Below, in pieces: positions 51,111 through 60,301 of a stretch of 64,000 nt of DNA. Both the position numbers and the translations under genes were made by a program. The DNA is taken from assembly GCA_035494735.1 (NCBI GenBank), contig DATJGS010000014.1:1-64000 (forward strand), written 5' to 3'. Under the pieces are notes generated by a model that saw nothing but the letters and a program-made list of their open reading frames with translations, had not been told where the DNA came from and did no database searches. Origin of the DNA: DATJGS01 sp035494735. Lineage in GTDB: Bacteria; Eisenbacteria; RBG-16-71-46. Every line of letters starts with the position of its first letter. Within the stretch, counting starts at the first letter, position 1.

Positions 51111-53869
51111 GACGCGCGCTCCGCGGGCGCCGGCCGCGCGGCGGAACGCCACACCGCGAGGGCGGCGAGTTCCGCGCGCACCGGCGCGCCATCGTGGTCG
51201 TCCGCGGCGAACAGTCCAAGATCGAACGCGGCGAGCGCGCGCGCGGCGCGCACGGCGCAGGCGCGCAGCCACTCGTCGCCCGACGCCCACGCCAGTCGGA
51301 TCCGTTCGGCGATGCGTTCGTCGGCCGCGGCCTCCGGCTCCGGGAGCGAGGCGCCGGATTCGAACACCTGCTGCACCGGCCGAAACACGGCGCGCGGCAG
51401 CACGTGTCCGAGATACTCGAGCGCGGGCGCCGCGGTCTTGCGCGACGGATCGCGCAGGCGGCCGAACACGCCGGGCAGCGGCCTCGGCTCGTACCAGCAG
51501 GCGAGCGCCTGCAGCGCGCGCTCCAGCGCCCTGTCCGCCGACTCGCGGTAGCTCTCGCCCAGCAGCCGGACCTCGGCAGCGGCGTGCTTCTCGAGCGCGA
51601 GCGCGGACTCCTCCGCCGCGCGATAGTCGCCCAGTTCGCGCAGGAACAGGCGGTGGGCGTCGGCGCGCGTCAGCACCGGGCGCCCGATGCGGACGCGCAT
51701 GCGCGCGAGCCCGCGCAATCCGAAATAGCGCACGCGCACGTCGCCGCTCCGCCCCAACGCCAGGAGCGCGGCGATCGCGCGCGGCGTCGCGATGTTCGCG
51801 AGCGTCCGCGCGGCCAGCTCCCGGGTGTGCACATCGTGTTCCGCGTCGAGCAGCCCGGTGAGTCCGGCCACGGCCGGGTCGCCGATCGCGGCCAGCGCCT
51901 GGCGCGCGCCGTGACTCGACTCGGGATCACCCACCCGTTCGAGCAGCACGTCGACCAGCGCCGCGTTCGGACGCCGGACCGCCGCGCGCAATGCCTCGCG
52001 CCGCACGTCGCCGTCTGCGTGGCTCAGGAGGGCGCGCAGTCGCGGGGCCTGCGGGCGCGGGGCCATCGCGCCGAGGGCGCGCGCGGCCAGCAGCGCATCC
52101 TCGCGCGTCCCGGTCGCGATCCGCGCGTCGAGCCACGACGACGTCAGGACGGTGGCCGCCACGTCGGGACGATCGGCGAGCGCCTCGACCAGGTGTTCGC
52201 GGAGCGCGGGGTCCGACGCGTCGAGCATTTCGCGGGCGAACGACGCGGGCTCGGCGGCGAGCGCGAGCAGGTAGCGCACGGCGGCGAGACGCAGCTCTTC
52301 GTCGGACTCGGTCAGGCAGCCGCGGATCGCGCCGTCCCGATCGGGCAGGCGCATCGCCTCCATGGCGCGCACGGCGGCGTGCCGCACCTGCGGCGACGCG
52401 TGGCCGAGCGCCCCGCGCACGGCTTCGCCGATGGCGGGATCGCGCGTGCTCTCGCTCAGCTGCAGCGCCAGCACGATGCGCGACGCGTCGCCGGAGCGCA
52501 GGGATTCGAGCACGGCCTGGCGCGCCGCCGGCACGGCCATGGAATCGGGCGCGGTGTCGGGATCGACCCAGCGGCCGCTCAGGACCTTCGCGAACGCCGT
52601 GCCGAACGCGCGGTTCAGCAGGAACGCGAACACCAGCCACAGCCCGGCCAGCGCCGCCGTCCCGACCGCGATCACGCGGATGCGCACGTGGAACGCGTGC
52701 AGCACGAGGATCAGCAGCACGCCGACGGCGGCGTCCGACCAGCGTTCGACGAGCGTGTCGATCGCCGGCTTGATGCGCCGGCGGTCGCGGCTGCGTATGG
52801 CCGCGTAGTAGATCTCGGTCGCGGCCTTGCCCAGCGACTGCGACACCACGCCCTGCACTCCGCGCAGCGCGTAGATCGCCCAACCGATCGGACTCAGCGC
52901 GACCCACGACGACAGCACGACGACGGCCGTCGGTTGCAGCGCGTTCGACAGGCCGAGCCCGAAGCGCTGCATGACCCACGCGGCGGCGCCGAACTGGAAC
53001 AACAGCGCGGCCGCGTTGAGCGCGACGTAGAACTTGCCGAGGAACTGCGTCAGCGTGCGCGGATTCGTGTACAGGTGCTGGAGGTAGTACTTGAACTCGA
53101 AGTCGACGAGCGTGCCGACCATGACCGACAGCGCGAGGGCGACGGTGAACACCTGCAGGTAGCGCGAGCCGCGGAGGATGGCCCAGCGCGAGCCCGTCGG
53201 CAGCGGTTCCACGGCGACCGCATGCGGCGCGCGGGCGTGGGCCACGACGCGGGTGAGCACGTGCGCCACAACCAGCAGCGCGACCATGGCCCACATCAGC
53301 CCGTCGCGCTTGAGGAGCGGTCCGGCCCACGCCGCGAGCGCGCCCCCCGCCAGGCCCCCGATCAGGCCGCAGCCCGCGAGCGCCGGGAAGATCCGGCGCG
53401 CGCGCCGCGAGTCCCAGACGTCGAGCGCGAGTCCCCAGAAGTGCGGAAACAGCATCATGGCCTGGCTGCCGGTCCACAGGTAGAACACCGCGACCGTCCA
53501 GTGGCGCGCGATCGGCAGCAGCGCCGCGGCCAGCGCGCCGCATGCGATGGCCGCGATCTGATGGAGCTGCGTCGCGGCGCCTCGTGTGACCAGGCGGCCG
53601 ACGCGGCCGTCGATCCACACGAAGCCGACGGACGCGAGCGCGACGCCGATGTAGGCGTACGGCAGCGACAGCGCGCCGAATTCCGCGATGAACAGCGCGT
53701 CGCGCAGCACCTTGGCGATCGTGTACGCCGCCACCAGCGTCGCGACGAGCGCGCCCATGAGCACGAGCACGCGGCCCTCGTCGGGCTCGAGCTGGTACTT
53801 GCGGCACAGGCCGTCGAGCCCCCGCCGCCACAGGGCCGCGCCGCGCATGGCCTGTCCGTCGTTCGTCAC
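51104..53869 (-). CDS. ADP/ATP-translocase-like membrane carrier fused to HEAT repeats
   Basis: The protein of about 921 residues has about twelve transmembrane helices in residues ~35-430 (KYQLEPDEGRVLVLMGALVATL at the start), resembling the NTT/major facilitator fold, followed by a soluble HEAT-repeat domain (~460-880) with units such as ASPQVRHAAVRAMEAM and GDVRREALRAAV. It belongs to the family of bacterial NTT-like proteins with regulatory soluble tails. Substrate is not known; charged residues typical of nucleotide exchange are not obvious. A start 7 codons later is possible. Confidence 0.82.
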   Translation of the reverse strand: MTNDGQAMRGAALWRRGLDGLCRKYQLEPDEGRVLVLMGALVATLVAAYTIAKVLRDALFIAEFGALSLPYAYIGVALASVGFVWIDGRVGRLVTRGAATQLHQIAAIACGALAAALLPIARHWTVAVFYLWTGSQAMMLFPHFWGLALDVWDSRRARRIFPALAGCGLIGGLAGGALAAWAGPLLKRDGLMWAMVALLVVAHVLTRVVAHARAPHAVAVEPLPTGSRWAILRGSRYLQVFTVALALSVMVGTLVDFEFKYYLQHLYTNPRTLTQFLGKFYVALNAAALLFQFGAAAWVMQRFGLGLSNALQPTAVVVLSSWVALSPIGWAIYALRGVQGVVSQSLGKAATEIYYAAIRSRDRRRIKPAIDTLVERWSDAAVGVLLILVLHAFHVRIRVIAVGTAALAGLWLVFAFLLNRAFGTAFAKVLSGRWVDPDTAPDSMAVPAARQAVLESLRSGDASRIVLALQLSESTRDPAIGEAVRGALGHASPQVRHAAVRAMEAMRLPDRDGAIRGCLTESDEELRLAAVRYLLALAAEPASFAREMLDASDPALREHLVEALADRPDVAATVLTSSWLDARIATGTREDALLAARALGAMAPRPQAPRLRALLSHADGDVRREALRAAVRRPNAALVDVLLERVGDPESSHGARQALAAIGDPAVAGLTGLLDAEHDVHTRELAARTLANIATPRAIAALLALGRSGDVRVRYFGLRGLARMRVRIGRPVLTRADAHRLFLRELGDYRAAEESALALEKHAAAEVRLLGESYRESADRALERALQALACWYEPRPLPGVFGRLRDPSRKTAAPALEYLGHVLPRAVFRPVQQVFESGASLPEPEAAADERIAERIRLAWASGDEWLRACAVRAARALAAFDLGLFAADDHDGAPVRAELAALAVWRSAARPAPAERASC

Positions 53870-53881
53870 GTCCCGTCCCGT

Positions 53882-55261
53882 CTAGGCTGTCCCCGACAGC
53901 GCCTTGAAGCGCCGTCCGATGAGCAGGGCGAGCAGCAGCCAGATCACGATGAGCGCGACGTTCACGATGGCGAACTGCTTCGGGGCGAAGCCCAGCCACG
54001 CCGTGCCCGCAAACACGATGCCGGCCGAGACCACGTCCCCGAAGCGCACGAAGAACGTGTCGTTCGCCTGCTTCGCCTTGTACTTCGCCTCACGGCTCGT
54101 CGGCAGGTACAGCGCGTTGCGCGTCGTGTTCTGCAACGAGTAGTCGAGCGAGTTCTCCGCCATCTTGGCGACACGGATGAACGAGAGCAGCGGAATGAAC
54201 GCCATCGCGATGTAGCCGCCCATCGCCACGATCGGCAGCACGAACAGCGCGACGCGCACGCCGAAGTGCTTGAGGATGCGCGACACGAAGAACAATTGGA
54301 TGGCGGCCGCGACCAGGTTCACGAGCGTGAAGAAGTTGCCGTAGAACTCGCCGATCACTTTCTTCTCGTCGAGGCCGCCGGTCGCCGCGGCGCCGTGCGC
54401 CTGCGTGTACAGCATCACGACGGTCTTGCCGAGGATGTACTCGCCGTTCGTATTGACCAGGTTGTACACGAGCATCAGGAACGCGATGAGCAGCAGGTAG
54501 CGATCCGTGAACACGAGCGCGAAGCCGCTGCGCCCGGTCACCTTGGCGTCGGGTTCCGCAGCGGCGTCTTTCGCATCCGCCGCCGCCGCCGGCATCGTTG
54601 CGCGGCGGCGCTTCTCGCGGACGTTGACCATGTTCGTCAGGAGCATGCACAGCCCGAGCAGCGCCGCGGCGCCGAGCATGAACGGGTACGGACCGAACTG
54701 TTTGACGAGTTGCCCGGTGGCGAACGAGCCGGCGATCGCACCGAGCGACGCGCCGAAGCCGACGATTGCGAACAGCCGTTTGCCCTGCTCCACGGTGTAG
54801 AGATCGGTGGCGAACGCCCACAGCTGCGCGATCACCATCAGGCTGAAGATGCCGACCCAGATGAAGAACGCGACGCCGATCGGCACGCCCATGCCGCTCA
54901 GCGCGAAGAACGCGACCAGGCACGCGATGAAGAACAGCGTCACGCCGTTGATCAGCTTGACGCGCGACACGTGCGAGGCGACCGCGCTGTACAGAGGCAC
55001 GAGCAGCATGAGCAGCCCGGCGGTCGCCGCGGCCGAATAGCTCTTCACCTCCGCGCCGCCCGGCACGCTCAGGATCAGCGGCTCGCGGATGGTCTTGAGC
55101 AGGTAGTACGCGGCGAGCAGCAGGAACACGTTCAGCATCAGGAGCAGCGCGGTGAGGCCTTCGCCTCCGCGCACCTCCGTGAAGATGCCGAGGAAACGAT
55201 CGAGCGGGCCCTTGCTCGGTTCGGGCGCCGGTGCGGGCTCGACGGCTGCGATCGCGGTCAT
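53882..55261 (-). CDS. ADP/ATP-translocase-family (NTT-like) membrane carrier
   Basis: The 459-residue protein has about twelve helices. YYLLKTIREPLILS after the first helix, SFATGQLVKQFGPYPF and a later SLQNTTRNALYLPTSREAKYKAKQ segment match the NTT/TlcA family, which exchange nucleotides in plastids, rickettsiae and chlamydiae. In free-living bacteria the substrates are unknown. It lies directly before the HEAT-fused carrier (12-base gap) and after the metallophosphoesterase (40 bases). Confidence 0.87.
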   Translation of the reverse strand: MTAIAAVEPAPAPEPSKGPLDRFLGIFTEVRGGEGLTALLLMLNVFLLLAAYYLLKTIREPLILSVPGGAEVKSYSAAATAGLLMLLVPLYSAVASHVSRVKLINGVTLFFIACLVAFFALSGMGVPIGVAFFIWVGIFSLMVIAQLWAFATDLYTVEQGKRLFAIVGFGASLGAIAGSFATGQLVKQFGPYPFMLGAAALLGLCMLLTNMVNVREKRRRATMPAAAADAKDAAAEPDAKVTGRSGFALVFTDRYLLLIAFLMLVYNLVNTNGEYILGKTVVMLYTQAHGAAATGGLDEKKVIGEFYGNFFTLVNLVAAAIQLFFVSRILKHFGVRVALFVLPIVAMGGYIAMAFIPLLSFIRVAKMAENSLDYSLQNTTRNALYLPTSREAKYKAKQANDTFFVRFGDVVSAGIVFAGTAWLGFAPKQFAIVNVALIVIWLLLALLIGRRFKALSGTA

Positions 55262-55301
55262 GGGTGCTGCCCTCCTTCTCGGTTCGCCCGAGCGGGCGGA
55301 A

Positions 55302-56951
55302 TCACGGCGACGCTTTCTTCGGCGTGGCCGGAGACTTCGGAACGACGCGCCGGCCCGTGGAAGTCGAGTCCGACTTCCCGGAGGGCGACGGTTTGGAAAG
55401 AATGCGTTTGCTGGCCGTGGTCGAGTCGACCCGGCCGGGCCCGCCCATCGCCATGCCGGTCATCGTCGCCGGGCCCGACTTGGGCGCGACCGACGTGTGC
55501 GACGGCTCGCTGGGTCCGGTGGACGGGGGAATGGGGATCTTGTGCTGGTCGATCTTGGGGACGCCGTAACGCTTGAGGTCGATCGCGACCTTGTCGATCA
55601 ACGTGGCTCGCGATTTCTGATCGACGGCGTACGTGTAGAGCTCGCCGCCGCCGAACCACAAGCGCATGTGGACGAAATGGAAGACCTGGGCCGAGAACAC
55701 GTTCTCGGGTTTCACGACGGAGCCGGCCACCTTGTACTCGCTGAACAGGCGCGCGACCTCGGCCGGCGGCGCGAGCTTGTGCAGCGGCGCTCCGCCGCCT
55801 CCCGAGACGAGCACCACGGCGACCGCGTCGGGCCACGTGAGCAGCGCGCGCTGGTACGCGTGCTCGTGACCGCTCACGATGGCCGAGATGCCCGCGTCGT
55901 GCAGCGCGCGCACCATGCGTTCGCGCCGCTCGGTCAGCACGCTGTCCCTCTGCCATTCCTCGCGGTGCAGGCTCGTCGAGAACGGCGGGTGGTGCATCAT
56001 CACCATCACGGGCCCGTGGTGCTCGCGGATGCGGTCCACCATCCACGTGAACTCCTCTTCCGAATACTTGACCTGCACTTCGCGCGACCAGTGCTTGCCC
56101 GGATCGACGATTGGATTCGTGTCCAGCCCGATGACCCGCAGCCAGCCGTCCGCGGTGTCGAAGCAGTAGTACATACGGTCGCCGCTCGTCGGCAGCCCCG
56201 TCGCGGTGTGCCAGTTCGCGACGCCCTGCACCGCGTCGGTTCGTTCGTGATTGCCGGGCACCGCGAAGTACGGCACGCGCGAGTAGAGCGGCCGCGTGAG
56301 GCGTTCGAAGCGCTGCCAGTGCGCGGGGTAGCGCCCGTCCTCCACGAGATCGCCGGAGTTGACGACGGCCGACACGGTCTCCCCGTGCGCGTTCAGGGAA
56401 TCGATCTTCGCGAGCATGGCGCTCAGCACCTGGCGCTCGCGGCCCGAGACCGGCATGTTGCGGAACTTGTCGGGGATGTCGCGCAGCAACGCGAGGTCCG
56501 GCCACAGACCCTTGACGATGCCGATCGGGATTGCGGCGAGCCCGCGCAGGATCTTGAGCGGATTCGGCGACCACATCTGCTGCATGGCGAAGTATTCGGG
56601 CACGAGGCGGGCCGCGCGCCACCCGGGGCGGTTGTCGCCGAAGATCATGAGGTTCAGCGTGTCGGACGTGTAGCCTTCGCGCAGGCGCCCGAGATAGCGC
56701 TTCGAGGAGTCCGCGCTGCCCGGCACGAGCCCGATCAGCGTATCGCCGACGATCGGGTGGAGCGGGCCCAACGTGAGGTGCGCGCCCGGCGTGTGCGCCG
56801 CGGTCGAGTCGCTCGCCGACGGCGAGATCGTCGGGGCGCCCTGCGGCAGGACTCCCAGGTGCGCGCAGCCGGCGAGCAGCATCAGCGCCGCGGCGGCCGC
56901 GAGCGCACGAGTCACGGGCTGCGGCCGGGGCGATGGAACGCCCAGCCTCAC
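55302..56951 (-). CDS. Metallophosphoesterase lipoprotein
   Basis: The protein of about 549 residues has a lipoprotein signal with LLAGC, then a calcineurin-like phosphoesterase domain with most of the metal motifs: IFGDNRPG, VVNSGDLVEDG, AVPGNHERTD, MMHHPPF and VSGHEHAYQR. The last ~90 residues are Ser/Thr/Pro/Lys-rich. It is membrane-anchored in the periplasm and would release phosphate from phosphoesters. GTG at 56951 overlaps the previous stop; a GTG at 56915 is an alternative start that keeps the signal. Confidence 0.87.
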   Translation of the reverse strand: MRLGVPSPRPQPVTRALAAAAALMLLAGCAHLGVLPQGAPTISPSASDSTAAHTPGAHLTLGPLHPIVGDTLIGLVPGSADSSKRYLGRLREGYTSDTLNLMIFGDNRPGWRAARLVPEYFAMQQMWSPNPLKILRGLAAIPIGIVKGLWPDLALLRDIPDKFRNMPVSGRERQVLSAMLAKIDSLNAHGETVSAVVNSGDLVEDGRYPAHWQRFERLTRPLYSRVPYFAVPGNHERTDAVQGVANWHTATGLPTSGDRMYYCFDTADGWLRVIGLDTNPIVDPGKHWSREVQVKYSEEEFTWMVDRIREHHGPVMVMMHHPPFSTSLHREEWQRDSVLTERRERMVRALHDAGISAIVSGHEHAYQRALLTWPDAVAVVLVSGGGGAPLHKLAPPAEVARLFSEYKVAGSVVKPENVFSAQVFHFVHMRLWFGGGELYTYAVDQKSRATLIDKVAIDLKRYGVPKIDQHKIPIPPSTGPSEPSHTSVAPKSGPATMTGMAMGGPGRVDSTTASKRILSKPSPSGKSDSTSTGRRVVPKSPATPKKASP

Positions 56952-58318
56952 GGGCTCACCGCGAGGCGCGCTTCGGTCGCGTGGGGCCCGAGCCAGCGGG
57001 CGACGATCTTGTCGCGGCGCTCGATGAGGATGCGCGCGACGTATTCGGCGGCGCGCGGGTCCATGTAGTGGGCCGCGGCCACGGCGGCGTGAATGTGCTC
57101 GTCCGTGAATCCGGCCACTATGCGTGCGCCCCAGCGGATGTCGCGCTCCGTGCGATCGTCGAACGCCGGGTTCGGATAGTCGGGCCGCCATCCGCCTGGA
57201 CTGAACGCCTTCGAGTCCACGAAGCCGACGGCCGGCATGTGCGGATCCACTGACCGCTCCCACGGAGCCCGGGCGAGGCCCAGATGCGCGAACGAGTGAC
57301 TCATGGTGCCGACGTCGAAGTAGTACTCGAGGCCGGTCTGATACGCGTGCTGGCGGATGTCGCCCGAGCCGAGGATCGCGTTGTAGTCGAGCAGGTAGTG
57401 GCGCACGAACGAGCGGCCGTTCTCGGTGACCCACATGTCGAGCGAGTTCGGCCCGCGGCTGTCGGCGTGGTTGAGCCACGCGCAGATCGTCCAGAATCCG
57501 CGCAACTCGCGGTGCAATTCGTGAGGGATCAGGTCTTCGGGATCGTCGCGGCGGCGGCCGTTGTATTCGTACGGGCCGAGCGGCTTGCCGTCGAGATATC
57601 GGCTGGCGAGACACGCGTAGCTTCCGTCCGGGCGCCGGTCGAGCGTCGACAGCACGCGCTCCAGATAGGCCTTCGTGAACGGCTGCTTCTTGCCGTGCGC
57701 GTCCGTGTACGTCGCGTCCTTGCCGACGTCGAGATTCTCGAGCTGGAACGACGTCACCGATTCGTCGGTCACGTTGTACCCGGCGGCCCACAGCAAGCGC
57801 GAGCCGATCACCGCGGTCTGGTTCGCGAGCTCCGGGTAGCCCGGCGGATCGAACTTGATCAGGAACTTGGCGCCGGCCGCGTCCTTCACCTGGAAGCCGG
57901 GCGTTACGCCCTGATCCTTGCCTTTGGAAACCGTCCAGCGTCCGGGCGCGGGCCCCGCGCCGGATCCCGGGCCCTTCAACATCTGCTCGACCGTCACCGG
58001 CCGGAAGCCGATACGCGGCTGCCACCACGTGCTCGGCTGCCGCACCTGATCGTGTTCGTCGACGTTCGCGGCCTCGCGCGGATGCCCGGCGACCTTGCGC
58101 GCGAGGCGCGCGACGTCGAGCATGCGTGTCGCGGGCCTGACGAACGAGTTGTCGAACATGTCGTACGCGTACGAGTAGCGGTTCTCGGCGGGCGCGTGGC
58201 TCGCCGTGTCCGCCGGCGCGGCGCCCGACGTGGCGGCGGATCCCGCGGCGGATGCCGCGAGCGCCGCGCCGCTCAGCAGCGTCGCCGCGATTCCAAAGCC
58301 TGCGATCGCGCGCCTCAT
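56948..58318 (-). CDS. Secreted protein with an atypical kinase-like fold
   Basis: The 456-residue protein has a signal peptide (1-29). Kinase-like landmarks are present in order: FLIKF with Lys155 (the beta3 Lys position), PELANQ with Glu163 near a following helix, HADSRGPN at 284-291 (matching HxDxxxxN of catalytic loops), and LLDYN with Asp311 (the metal-binding DFG position). The remainder is unlike standard kinases. It resembles HipA- or Fam20-type folds at this level only. Being exported with a phosphoesterase and an Omp85-like protein, it would act in the periplasm or outside. No family is recognised; kinase activity is an inference. Confidence 0.65.
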   Translation of the reverse strand: MRRAIAGFGIAATLLSGAALAASAAGSAATSGAAPADTASHAPAENRYSYAYDMFDNSFVRPATRMLDVARLARKVAGHPREAANVDEHDQVRQPSTWWQPRIGFRPVTVEQMLKGPGSGAGPAPGRWTVSKGKDQGVTPGFQVKDAAGAKFLIKFDPPGYPELANQTAVIGSRLLWAAGYNVTDESVTSFQLENLDVGKDATYTDAHGKKQPFTKAYLERVLSTLDRRPDGSYACLASRYLDGKPLGPYEYNGRRRDDPEDLIPHELHRELRGFWTICAWLNHADSRGPNSLDMWVTENGRSFVRHYLLDYNAILGSGDIRQHAYQTGLEYYFDVGTMSHSFAHLGLARAPWERSVDPHMPAVGFVDSKAFSPGGWRPDYPNPAFDDRTERDIRWGARIVAGFTDEHIHAAVAAAHYMDPRAAEYVARILIERRDKIVARWLGPHATEARLAVSP

Positions 58319-59781
58319 TCCAGACCTCCCAATGCGTAAGTGATGCGCACGCCGTCGGCACTCACGTCGAAGCCCACCTCGCCGTACGGCGAGGCCGAGT
58401 TGCGGGCGCGCAGACTGAGACCGACCGAATGGTCGAGCGTGGAGAGCTTCGCGTCGGCCCAGACGTCGGGATAGACCGAGCCCCACTCGGAGTGGGCTTC
58501 GCACTCGACGAGGCGCGCGAGCGGGAACACGTACATGAGCTTCACGTGCAGAAGATCGAGGTCGTGGAATCGCCCGGGTCCGAAGCCGGAGAGACCCTCG
58601 CGGCCGCCGAGCTGCGACAGGTCGGACAGCAGGAAGCGGTCGCGGCGCGAACCCACGGTCTCGTCGACCACGCGCACCTTCAGCCGGATCGTGCGCGGAT
58701 CGCGCATGAACGAGATAGCGGTTTCACCTTCGAGCGTGACGCGCGTGAACGACGCGCCCTCGGCCAGGCTCGTGGTCAGCGGCAGGCGCCCGACGTTCGC
58801 GTCGTAGCGCTCGACCTGGAGCGACAGTCGTCCGCCATGGCCCCAGTGCGGGCGCCCCCCACGCCAGTCGCTGACCGCGCTCCCGCCGAACACGAGATGT
58901 TCGACGCGCCGATCGAGCATGTCGGCGGCGAGGCCGGGGAAGCGCGACTCGAACGACACCTCTTTCCGATCGCGACCCGTGCGCAGGACCGAGCTGCGCG
59001 TCCCGCCCCACGCGCTGACGGTCAGGCGCGAACGCGGGTGAGCGGAATCCGGAGTCGCGGACCAGCGGACGATGCCCCGCGCGTATTCGCTCTGCATGGC
59101 GAAATTGGACAGGCTGTCCACCGACGTCGACGGACCGACGCCGTAGAACTGATCCTGCGGGCGCCACTCGTACCCGTACTGAGCTGCGAACGGGCCGAGC
59201 GACGCGCTCAGTTGGGTGCCGTTGTAGTCGAGCAGCGTCGCGGCGTAGCGCGCGCGCAGGACGGGCCACGACCACGGGCTCGTGAGCACGACCGCGCCAC
59301 CGAGACCGGTGCGATCCCCGAAACGCGGCAGCTGGAGCGCGAGCAAGGGAGTGGGCCGTGTGACGTGCGGCCGCGGCGTGATCTGGATCAGGCCTCGATC
59401 CTCGCCGCTTTGCGCCGCGCCGCGCGCGACGAACGCGAGGCCGGAGAGCGGCAGCGTGACGAGACGCCCGGGGAACAGCACGACCTGCTCCCACGCCTCG
59501 CGGCGCGCCATGGCCCGCGGCGGATTCCACGGGACTTCCGACGTCGCGCGCATGTCGCTCGTGTCGGTGACGGCGGAGTCATGGGCTGGGGCCGCGGCGC
59601 GCGCTGACGTGCTGTCCGCGGCGCCCCGAACCGGCGCGCCGTCGGCGCGCGCACCCCCACCCTGACTCGATGCCAGGGACGCGGCGCAAAGGATGAACGC
59701 GAGACCGACGCGCCGCGCCGCGCTCAATCGAGGACGCAGGCGGAGCGCGTCGCTCACGGGAGTGGCAACGGTGTCGGGCAT
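58315..59781 (-). CDS. Omp85-superfamily outer-membrane barrel without POTRA domains
   Basis: The 488-residue protein has a signal peptide, a linker of about 90 residues, and an outer-membrane barrel of about 16 strands in the BamA/TamA surface-antigen style, with GLGGAVVLTSPW, DYNGTQLSASLGP and a C-terminal GVRITYALGGLE. No POTRA domains are visible. Members may export or import material or insert proteins. It is the first gene of the run and overlaps the kinase-fold gene by four bases. Confidence 0.78.
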   Translation of the reverse strand: MPDTVATPVSDALRLRPRLSAARRVGLAFILCAASLASSQGGGARADGAPVRGAADSTSARAAAPAHDSAVTDTSDMRATSEVPWNPPRAMARREAWEQVVLFPGRLVTLPLSGLAFVARGAAQSGEDRGLIQITPRPHVTRPTPLLALQLPRFGDRTGLGGAVVLTSPWSWPVLRARYAATLLDYNGTQLSASLGPFAAQYGYEWRPQDQFYGVGPSTSVDSLSNFAMQSEYARGIVRWSATPDSAHPRSRLTVSAWGGTRSSVLRTGRDRKEVSFESRFPGLAADMLDRRVEHLVFGGSAVSDWRGGRPHWGHGGRLSLQVERYDANVGRLPLTTSLAEGASFTRVTLEGETAISFMRDPRTIRLKVRVVDETVGSRRDRFLLSDLSQLGGREGLSGFGPGRFHDLDLLHVKLMYVFPLARLVECEAHSEWGSVYPDVWADAKLSTLDHSVGLSLRARNSASPYGEVGFDVSADGVRITYALGGLE

Positions 59782-59957
59782 CGGCTTCTCCTAAAGGCGG
59801 GTGCAGGGCGACGCGATCGTCGCCGCGAAAACAGGCACCTCGATCACGCACGTCCCATGCCGCTCGCGCCGCAGCCGCGCGCGGCGATCTGGGCCGAGTT
59901 AGGCGGAACGAAGCGACGGAGAGGGCGCGGGTTTGTAAGTCTTCCCGGCGGCGGGGG

Positions 59958-59972
59958 CACTTTCTACAAGTG
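59958..59972. promoter_or_regulatory. Dyad upstream of the Omp85-like operon
   Basis: CACTT (59958-59962) and AAGTG (59968-59972) form a perfect dyad with a 5-base spacer, about 180 bases before the operon. It could be a regulator site; only its position suggests this. Confidence 0.3.
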
Positions 59973-60028
59973 CGAGCGGACTCGGACCGCTCCCGACGTC
60001 GGACCGCGCGTCGTGTGTGCGCGACCGG

Positions 60029-60160
60029 CTAGCGCGTCGCGGGGGCGTGCGCCGTGCTCGACGGCCCGAGGCGGGCGATCGTCGGGCGGCCCAGACATCC
60101 GCTCCACAGGAGAATGGAAAGGCTCACGAATCCGAGGTAGAGGAGGACGGTGCGTTTCAT
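60029..60160 (-). CDS. Possible 43-residue membrane peptide
   Basis: An ATG frame of 43 codons, with an N-terminal hydrophobic helix ending in LLWSGC, so possibly a small lipoprotein with a suboptimal lipobox. No ribosome-binding site is evident, and a sigma-54-like promoter lies so near that the leader would be only a few bases. It may be a real small protein, or the transcript may run through to the operon at 59781. Reality uncertain. Confidence 0.35.
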   Translation of the reverse strand: MKRTVLLYLGFVSLSILLWSGCLGRPTIARLGPSSTAHAPATR

Positions 60161-60174
60161 GACGATCGAACCAC

Positions 60175-60189
60175 GCGAGATTGATGCCA
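60175..60189 (-). promoter_or_regulatory. Sigma-54 promoter candidate D
   Basis: TGGCATCAATCTCGC has the correct GG-to-GC spacing; identical in its first 12 bases to candidate C. It points left, toward the small peptide gene and the eight-gene operon. Confidence 0.58.
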
Positions 60190-60301
60190 GGGCGCTCGAA
60201 CGACGAGCGCGGCGATCGCGCGTTGTCGACAAACGCGATGGCTCATCGCGGCGTCGCGCGCGGGCGCGCCACGAGGGCGTGACCGCCGTGCGTTTGAAGC
60301 A

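Noticed and set aside
56952..58361. Upstream extension of the phosphoesterase frame
   Set aside because: It overlaps the kinase-fold gene in another frame and shows no domain; the lipoprotein signal lies at the chosen start.
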